A stretch of DNA of 6,142 bases from Zetaproteobacteria bacterium (GTDB lineage Bacteria; Pseudomonadota; Zetaproteobacteria; Mariprofundales; Mariprofundaceae), in contig JAJRTX010000143.1 of NCBI GenBank assembly GCA_021545665.1, positions 1-6,142 on the forward strand, in the 5' to 3' direction. Below the pieces are notes generated by a model that searched no databases, was not told where the DNA came from, and worked only from the letters and a program-made list of their open reading frames with translations. A program made the position numbers and the translations under genes. Positions 1-4,618 of this stretch are shown here, piece after piece (the stretch's first letter is position 1; every line of letters starts with the position of its first letter).

Positions 1-792
1 ACCTTTTTTGCATGGTGGATACGGCAATTATCCAGAACCAGGAAGATTCTTTGCTTCATGTCTGCCACCAGCCTCTTGATAAACTTGTGGAATACATCCG
101 TATTCACGCTCCCTTCCACAGTCATGAAGCGGAATTCACCTTTGGCACTGACAGCTGAGATCATATTTAACCTGTACCTGGAAGCCTGTCACACTCACCA
201 CTGGTGTTTCTCCCGACTTGCCCCATGTCGTATCAGAGTGATAGTCAGACCGAATACCCGATTCATCACCAAAAAGGATAGTCGCCCCTTCATCTTTAGC
301 ACGTGCCTTGATCTTTGGATATTCAACCGCCATCCATTCGTTCAGCAATGCCTCATCCCGTTGCCATGCGCGATGTAGCGGACGTTGTGGCGTAAACCCC
401 GGGCGACGCATGACACGACCCACAGACACCCTCACTCAATGAGGTGCCAAACTGATCTCGGATCACCTGGCGAATCATGCCTAATGTCCATAGCGATAAA
501 CAAAATTCAGTTGCAATGGGTTCTTGTCATTCACTGTTTTCGCCAACCACTGCATTTGCTCTCCACTGAGCTTCGGCGGCTGACCAGATATGCTACTAGA
601 CTTCAGCGCTTCTCATCTACCGTAGTGATACGTCATAAGCCATTTGTAAACAGTCCGGACATTCATCTCAAAGGATTTGGCAACTATTTCTGGTGTCTTG
701 CCGTCCAGAATCTACTGGATGCCTCGAAGCCATAAGGCTTCCTTTGACGCTTGGTTTAGTTTCCTGCCATCACATTCCCGTTTGCCTTTCAT
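1..792 (-). pseudogene. IS630-family transposase, degraded and partial (runs off left edge)
   Basis: Read on the minus strand from an ATG at 792-790, the three frames together rebuild a DDE transposase of the IS630 family. First comes an N-terminal helix-turn-helix (TPEIVAKSFEMNVRTVYKWL, about 661-720), then a PPKLSGEQMQWL linker and a KNPLQL segment. Next is VGRVMRRPGFTPQRPL, then the first catalytic Asp in FGDESG (codon 267-265) with SDYH and TTW after it. The second catalytic Asp is in LVLDN (codon 32-30), and the third acidic residue would lie beyond the window. Lesions seen: TAG at 714-712, where a CAG codon is plausible; TGA at 615-613, where family context suggests TGG (Trp before EALK); one base missing near 495; an extra G:C in the run at 429-431; and an extra base near 180-184. 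About 265 residues can be reconstructed, so the right-hand part of the element is inside the window and the 3' part outside. Five lesions mean no functional protein. Programmed frameshifting is known in some IS630 elements but cannot explain this many defects. Confidence 0.9.
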
Positions 793-833
793 CTTGTAAT
801 CATAACGCTACTGGCTTTATTTATGAAGGTCTT

Positions 834-866
834 AGTATGTGGATGCCTGAGATGTATCCACATACT
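834..866. repeat. 11-bp perfect inverted repeat (stem-loop) near the IS remnant's 5' end
   Basis: AGTATGTGGAT at 834-844 is the exact reverse complement of ATCCACATACT at 856-866, with an 11-nt loop. Inside it, G845-T855 (wobble) and C846-G854 can extend the stem. It lies 42 bp upstream of the transposase ATG and 90 bp from the tRNA 3' end. There is no U-tract on either side, so it is not a standard intrinsic terminator. It could belong to the insertion sequence's end region or to the host sequence it entered. The element's true terminal repeat cannot be identified with only one end in view. Confidence 0.6.
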
Positions 867-955
867 GGCGATAAAATCAGAAATATTTGGTCATATCATG
901 GACACTGAGAATATGAGCCGTCGACAAAAACCGTTATATGATAAGTAATTAAAGC

Positions 956-1044
956 TGGTACCGGGAGCGGGAGTCGAACCCGCACAGAAATTCCTTTCCG
1001 AGGGATTTTAAGTCCCTTGTGTCTACCAGTTCCACCATCCCGGC
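956..1044 (-). tRNA. tRNA-Leu(UAA), with encoded CCA
   Basis: The 89-nt minus-strand sequence folds as a class II tRNA. The acceptor stem GCCGGGA pairs with TCCCGGT, leaving a G1-U72 wobble that E. coli tRNA-Leu(UAA) also has. The discriminator is A and CCA is encoded at 958-956. The anticodon stem AGGGA/TCCCT carries the loop CTTAAAA, giving anticodon TAA at 1010-1008. A long variable arm contains a GAAA/TTTC stem, and the T stem GCGGG/CCCGC carries TTCGACT. It decodes UUA, and UUG by wobble. It lies 108 bp downstream of rnr in the same direction, so it could be processed from rnr read-through; no separate promoter was convincing. A decayed insertion sequence lies beyond its 3' end. Confidence 0.97.
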
Positions 1045-1087
1045 ATGACTGATATTGTGTGGTCGGAATCATGCCAAAGATAGCGAA

Positions 1088-1108
1088 TTGCGCAAGAACG
1101 CATGCGTT
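1088..1108. repeat. Two adjacent palindromes in the rnr/tRNA-Leu spacer
   Basis: TTGCGCAA (1088-1095) and AACGCATGCGTT (1097-1108) are both perfect palindromes and are separated by one base. They lie between the 3' end of rnr and the 5' end of tRNA-Leu. They could be a protein-binding site or a weak RNA hairpin. There is no U-run, so a terminator is unlikely. The rest of the 1045-1152 spacer shows nothing else I can name. Confidence 0.35.
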
Positions 1109-1152
1109 AAAGTGGCAGTTGCAGTCAGGCCTCTGAGAATAGCCTGTTTATA

Positions 1153-3354
1153 TTAGTTTTCCTGATTTGTGGCCAGAGTAACATGAATGATGCCTCTTAC
1201 CGGGTCGGTAGACTCAATAATTACATCAATCCGGTCACCGAGGTGGTAACTATAGCCGCCATGACGGGCGGTTAAGCGATGGCCGGTTTCATCCAAAATA
1301 AATGCACCTTCGAGGTCATCTATAGATAATGAACCCTCAGCCATAGTAGGTTTGAGCTCAAAGAAAATGCGGCGTTTGGTCAGGCCGGAAATCCTTGCCG
1401 GCATGGTTTTACCTATATCATTGCTATGAAATAACGCAGCCAGCATAGCCTGGGTATCCCATTCACCGCGTTGTTGTTTTCTCTCCTGCGTTGAGGTGCG
1501 CTCGCCGACCCCGGTTAGCCCGTCTGCAGCCTGAACTGCATTCGGATCTCTGCCTTGCAGCAAGGCTTTCAAACGGCGGTGCACAGTCAAATCAGCATAG
1601 CGACGGATGGGGCTGGTGAAATGAGCATAGGATGTGAAAGCCAGTCCGAAATGCCCTTCGTTAACGGGTGTATATCTGGCTTGTTGCATAGAACGTAACA
1701 CCAATCGGTGCAGTACGTGGGCAAAGGGTTTTCCTTCAGATTGCTCCAGAACTCGCTGTACATCTCCGGGTTTTACATGGCCATCCCTGTCTTTTGCTTT
1801 GGGCAGTCGAACGAAGAGGCCGAATGGTTCGAGGAACTCATTCAGTGTTTCGATTTTCTCCCGCTCAGGCGGCGCATGCACACGGTAGAGCAGGGTACAT
1901 TTTTTTGCCTCCATGAATTCTGCTATGGCCGTATTGGCAGCAAGCATCATTTCTTCGATAAGTCTATGCGCAATATTGCGTTCGCTGGCTTTGATATCGA
2001 GCACGACATCATCTTTCAATACAGCGCGAACTTCCGGCATATCCAGATCAAGCGCGCCGCGCTTCTTCCTTAAACGTTCAAGTTTTCTAAATAAGCGAGC
2101 CGCCTCATTAATCATATTTCGCACATTCGATTGGGTGATGGCTGATTTATCATGCGAATCCAGCCATGCAGCCACCTGCGTGTAGGTCAGTCGGGCCTGA
2201 GAGTGGATAACTGTTTCATATACACGGATGGAGCGGCGTCTGCCATTGGCATCAAAGCGCATGCGAACGGCCATGGCCAGACGTGGAACATCCGGGTTCA
2301 GTGAGCACAGGCCGTTGGACAGTTTTTCGGGTAACATGGGAATCACGCGATCCGGAAAATAGAAGGAATTGGATCGTTCCAGTGCTTCCCTGTCCAAGGC
2401 GCTGTTCGGGCGTACATAATGGGCCACATCAGCAATGGCGACCCAGGCCTCGAAGCCTTCACCGCGTGCTGTTACACAGATAGCATCGTCAAAGTCACGC
2501 GCATCTTCACCATCAATGGTGACAAAGTGCAGATGTCTCAAATCCAGTCGATCTTTATAATCCGTCCGGCTAACATAATCTGCAAACATCGCTGCTTCAG
2601 CCACAACAGCATCAGGGAATTCAGCTGCCAGTTCCAGTTCAGCAACAATCAGATCGATCAACTTTGTCGGTGTCAGATTATCTCCGAGCACTTCCAGTAC
2701 TGAGCCATGCAGGGGACTGGTGCCGCGTTTTACTTTGATGCGAACCCAGTCCCCGTCACGGACACCTTTGGCATCCTGTCGGGTGATAAGGATCGTTTGT
2801 GTTATTTTGCGCGAACGCGGTTTCACCAGACCAATACCACCCTGCAATTTGAATTGGCCAACCAGAATTGCAGAAGCCTGCTCAATGAGACGTATAACTT
2901 CAGCTGATTCACGACCACGGTTGAAGACAGCGCGGATTTCTACCGTGTCCCCATGCATCAGATCGCGCATTTCTTCATGCGGCAGAAAAAATCCCTTATC
3001 CCGTCCTTCCACATCAACAAAACCGAAACCATCCGGGTGCGCCGAGACTTTGCCAATCCATGTGCGCTGATCCTGTTTTCCATATTTCGACCGGGAAATA
3101 TGACCGGAGCGGGACTTTGAATGAGCTTTCTGTTTTCCAGATTGCTCATCTCGTTCTTTAGAACGACAATCTTTTGAGTCCTCCCCAGACATCTGGTTTG
3201 GCCATTTAAATGAACGACCTGGAGTCTCAGCAGCTGATTCAGAATCCTTATTCTGCCTTTTGTGGCGCGGTACTCTTCTACCGGGCACTGTTTTTCCACG
3301 TGGTTGATCTGGCTGTGTTCTCGTAGTTACGGTCTTCTTTTTCTTTTTTGACAC
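1153..3354 (-). CDS. rnr: Ribonuclease R (3'-5' exoribonuclease, RNase II/R family)
   Basis: Processive hydrolytic 3'-5' exoribonuclease that degrades structured RNA (rRNA fragments, mRNA, tmRNA-linked transcripts) in the cytoplasm. The 733-residue product, numbered from the GTG, begins with about 98 residues of basic Lys/Arg/Ser/Gln-rich, probably disordered sequence. Two cold-shock/OB domains follow (about 99-145, containing GFGFVDV, and about 164-212), then the RNB catalytic domain (about 270-600) and a C-terminal S1 domain (about 653-728). The active-site signature DGEDARDFDD supplies Asp281, Asp287, Asp289 and Asp290, matching E. coli Asp272/278/280/281. FPDRVIPMLPE and HFTSPIRRYADL are also family hallmarks. 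The GTG at 3354 is chosen because GGAG (3365-3362) sits 7 nt upstream and the protein then starts MSKKKKK. An in-frame ATG at 3384 would add ten residues but has a poor ribosome site. E. coli RNase R is 813 residues with an N-terminal helix-turn-helix and a Lys-rich tail; neither is evident here. rnr is divergent from the cytochrome gene. Confidence 0.96.
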   Translation of the reverse strand: MSKKKKKTVTTRTQPDQPRGKTVPGRRVPRHKRQNKDSESAAETPGRSFKWPNQMSGEDSKDCRSKERDEQSGKQKAHSKSRSGHISRSKYGKQDQRTWIGKVSAHPDGFGFVDVEGRDKGFFLPHEEMRDLMHGDTVEIRAVFNRGRESAEVIRLIEQASAILVGQFKLQGGIGLVKPRSRKITQTILITRQDAKGVRDGDWVRIKVKRGTSPLHGSVLEVLGDNLTPTKLIDLIVAELELAAEFPDAVVAEAAMFADYVSRTDYKDRLDLRHLHFVTIDGEDARDFDDAICVTARGEGFEAWVAIADVAHYVRPNSALDREALERSNSFYFPDRVIPMLPEKLSNGLCSLNPDVPRLAMAVRMRFDANGRRRSIRVYETVIHSQARLTYTQVAAWLDSHDKSAITQSNVRNMINEAARLFRKLERLRKKRGALDLDMPEVRAVLKDDVVLDIKASERNIAHRLIEEMMLAANTAIAEFMEAKKCTLLYRVHAPPEREKIETLNEFLEPFGLFVRLPKAKDRDGHVKPGDVQRVLEQSEGKPFAHVLHRLVLRSMQQARYTPVNEGHFGLAFTSYAHFTSPIRRYADLTVHRRLKALLQGRDPNAVQAADGLTGVGERTSTQERKQQRGEWDTQAMLAALFHSNDIGKTMPARISGLTKRRIFFELKPTMAEGSLSIDDLEGAFILDETGHRLTARHGGYSYHLGDRIDVIIESTDPVRGIIHVTLATNQEN

Positions 3355-3361
3355 TATGGAG

Positions 3362-3365
3362 CTCC
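3362..3365 (-). promoter_or_regulatory. Shine-Dalgarno that decides the rnr start
   Basis: GGAG on the minus strand lies 7 nt before the GTG at 3354-3352, which is ideal spacing. It falls inside the codons that would be read if the ATG at 3384 were the start. It is part of the palindrome GGAGCTCC (3365-3358), so local pairing could modulate access to it. Confidence 0.65.
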
Positions 3366-3459
3366 ATTCTGTAATTGTGCGCATTCTGCAGCCAGACTGA
3401 CAGGTGGCGAAGCATACGCTGAGGGGACAAAATTGATAGACGTGCTGGCTTCATCTACC

Positions 3460-3488
3460 TGTATATTCGCAGACAGACTGATTCAACC
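3460..3488 (-). promoter_or_regulatory. Possible rnr promoter (weak match)
   Basis: On the minus strand, TATACA (3465-3460) could be a -10 box, with GGTTGA (3488-3483) 17 nt upstream as a poor -35. TTGAAT (3486-3481) at 15 nt is the alternative. This would give a leader of about 100 nt before the GTG. It is the best candidate I found upstream of rnr, but it is only a partial consensus match. Confidence 0.25.
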
Positions 3489-3578
3489 GCAGTTATTTTT
3501 TGGATGAACTCCCTGAGATATCCGATATGAGACAGCAAGGGTTATACTTATAGCGTTTTGTCCCAAATTATCCATAGT

Positions 3579-3648
3579 GCTCTGACGTGGGAACACTTCA
3601 GGACGTATAAAACAGATGATTCCTGTTTTTCCAGGAGTCTGTCAGAGC
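3579..3648. repeat. Nested inverted repeats in the rnr/cytochrome intergenic region
   Basis: GCTCTGAC (3579-3586) and GTCAGAGC (3641-3648) are perfect 8-bp inverted repeats. Inside them, GATTCCTG (3618-3625) pairs with CAGGAGTC (3632-3639), with one T-G wobble, around the loop TTTTTC. The inner hairpin ends one base before the right outer arm, so the two stems could stack in RNA. The structure lies upstream of the predicted cytochrome promoter, so it would not be in that transcript unless a promoter further upstream exists. It could be part of a small RNA, a leader transcribed toward either gene, or a DNA-binding site. I recognise no known riboswitch family. Confidence 0.4.
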
Positions 3649-3708
3649 CAATAATAATATGCGTAATAGGATGTTTTTTAGTAATTGAAAAAATAGATTC
3701 GGGTATTA

Positions 3709-3737
3709 TTGAAACTTTTTTGCATAGTGAAGATAAT
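3709..3737 (+). promoter_or_regulatory. Sigma-70-like promoter of the cytochrome lipoprotein gene
   Basis: TTGAAA (3709-3714) and GATAAT (3732-3737) are separated by exactly 17 bp, each one base from consensus. Transcription would start near 3744, leaving a leader of about 30 nt. An overlapping perfect TATAAT (3737-3742) exists but lacks a well-spaced -35. The surrounding 3670-3760 stretch is markedly AT-rich. Confidence 0.6.
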
Positions 3738-3761
3738 ATAATTATAGTGGCAAAAAAAATT

Positions 3762-3769
3762 GGAAGGTG
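3762..3769 (+). promoter_or_regulatory. Ribosome binding site of the cytochrome gene
   Basis: The purine-rich GGAAGGTG lies just before a double ATG (3772 and 3775). The AAGG core is 4 nt from the first ATG and 7 nt from the second. This favours the second, giving an N-terminus of MKYVW. Confidence 0.7.
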
Positions 3770-3774
3770 AGATG

Positions 3775-4464
3775 ATGAAATATGTCTGGATATTCGGTCT
3801 TTTAGCAGGTTTTCTGCTATCAGGTTGTCAGTCTGAGAAAGAAGAAGTTGTGCAGCAGAAACAACTGACCACACAAGCAGTCAGTGAAGCTGATACAGAG
3901 GCAGTCAAAGCAGCTGAAGTAGCCAAAGCAGCTGAAGTAGCCAAAGCAGCTGAAGCAGTCAAAGCAGCTGAAGCAGTCAAAGCAGCTGAAGCAGTCAAAG
4001 CAGCTGAAGCAGTCAAAGCAGCTGAAGTAGTTAAAGCAGCTGAAGTAGTTAAAGCAGCTGAAGTAGTTAAAGCAGCTGAAGTAGTTAAAGCAGCTGAAGT
4101 AGTTAAAGCAGCAGCCACTACTGTAGTGAGTGTTGGTGATGCCATCAAGGGCAAGAGTTTGGCGAGAAAGTGTAAAGCTTGTCATTCATTTGCTGCCGGT
4201 GGTCGGCAGATGACGGGTCCGAATTTGTTTGGAGTATATGGGAAAACAGCAGGTAAAAATAGTGCTTTCAGGCAGTACAGCGGTGATCTCAAAAAAGCCA
4301 CTTTTGTATGGGATGAAGCGAGCATAGCTGCCTGGGTCTGTAGCTCAAAAGAGGCAATCAAAACATTGACTGGTAACTCAGCAGCTAAAACCAGAATGCC
4401 TGCCCAGAAGAAATGTGGTGCTAAAGGGCAGGATATTGCGGCCTATATTAAAACTCTGAAATAG
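3775..4464 (+). CDS. Lipoprotein c-type cytochrome with an 11-copy KAAE repeat linker
   Basis: Predicted lipid-anchored, monoheme class I cytochrome c; an electron carrier in the periplasm. The start at 3775 is chosen because AAGG in GGAAGGTGAG ends 7 nt before it. The ATG at 3772 is also possible, and a TTG at 3760 is unlikely. In the 229-residue product, residues 1-17 form a signal peptide ending in the lipobox LSGC with Cys18 acylated. Gln at +2 suggests outer-membrane sorting if E. coli Lol rules apply. A short Glu/Gln-rich stretch follows, then eleven hexapeptides KAAE[VA][AV] (45-110), expected to form a long charged helix. The heme domain (about 118-229) has CKACH (Cys133, Cys136, His137), GPNLFGVYGKTAG, and TRMP, whose Met208 is the likely sixth ligand. 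Cys189 and Cys214 flank the Met loop and could form a disulfide. The partners are unknown. The gene stands alone between a promoter and two terminators. The heme domain is certain; the linker's job is inferred. Confidence 0.92.
   Translation: MKYVWIFGLLAGFLLSGCQSEKEEVVQQKQLTTQAVSEADTEAVKAAEVAKAAEVAKAAEAVKAAEAVKAAEAVKAAEAVKAAEVVKAAEVVKAAEVVKAAEVVKAAEVVKAAATTVVSVGDAIKGKSLARKCKACHSFAAGGRQMTGPNLFGVYGKTAGKNSAFRQYSGDLKKATFVWDEASIAAWVCSSKEAIKTLTGNSAAKTRMPAQKKCGAKGQDIAAYIKTLK
3907..4104 (+). repeat. Tandem repeat, 11 units of 18 bp, in frame
   Basis: Eleven exact-length units with the core AAAGCAGCTGAA differ only in the last six bases. The order is two ending GTAGCC, four ending GCAGTC, then five ending GTAGTT. 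Like variants are clustered, the pattern expected from successive tandem duplication. A partial unit (GAGGCAGTC, 3898-3906) precedes the array and a decayed one (AAAGCAGCAGCC) follows it. Each unit adds six residues without changing the frame, so copy-number change would alter linker length and leave the heme domain intact. Each unit contains the palindrome CAGCTG. Confidence 0.98.
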
Positions 4465-4485
4465 ATCCATCAGTAATGGCTATTA

Positions 4486-4514
4486 AAAAGGCCTCTGGTT
4501 TGCAGGGGTCTTTT
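4486..4514 (+). terminator. Intrinsic terminator 1 after the cytochrome gene
   Basis: AAAAGGCCTCTG (4486-4497) pairs over 12 bp with CAGGGGTCTTTT (4503-4514), with two G-U wobbles and the loop GTTTG. The stem ends in a T-run on the plus strand and begins with an A-run, so it may act in both directions. It starts 22 bp after the stop codon. Confidence 0.8.
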
Positions 4515-4516
4515 CT

Positions 4517-4549
4517 CTGGATATTCGAAGAAATATATCCAGGTTTTTT
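4517..4549 (+). terminator. Intrinsic terminator 2, directly following the first
   Basis: CTGGATAT (4517-4524) pairs perfectly with ATATCCAG (4535-4542) around a 10-nt loop, followed by G and six T (4544-4549). It is only 3 bp from the first hairpin. The pair should isolate metG from cytochrome transcription. The remaining 4550-4618 stretch must then carry the metG promoter, but no box there matches well. Confidence 0.75.
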
Positions 4550-4618
4550 CAAGATGCCCTTTACTTATTTATCAGGTTAGAGTTCTGCTCTGAGTAGTAT
4601 TGGAGAGAAATACTGAAC

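Noticed and set aside
58..908. Several plus-strand open frames at the left end
   Set aside because: They lie opposite or beside the IS630 remnant, resemble no protein family, and overlap a clear minus-strand transposase reading.
3558..3770. TTG-started 70-codon plus-strand frame before the cytochrome gene
   Set aside because: It has no ribosome site, composition typical of AT-rich noncoding DNA, and it spans the predicted promoter and ribosome site of the next gene.
3548..3874. 108-codon minus-strand frame upstream of rnr
   Set aside because: It begins inside the cytochrome lipoprotein coding region and covers the intergenic promoter; no domain or ribosome site supports it.
3907..4104. CRISPR-like array
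   Set aside because: The units are directly contiguous 18-mers with no spacers and encode a regular peptide in frame.
3820..4185. Long antisense open frames across the cytochrome repeat array, giving Cys/Phe-rich or Ala/Thr-rich repeats
   Set aside because: The repeated 18-bp unit lacks stops in several frames, so these frames are open by construction. They have no ribosome site or recognisable domain, and the sense frame has a complete lipoprotein and heme signature.
4572..4600. metG promoter with TAGTAT as the -10
   Set aside because: No acceptable -35 lies at 16-18 bp (TCAGGT at best), so I could not support a position.
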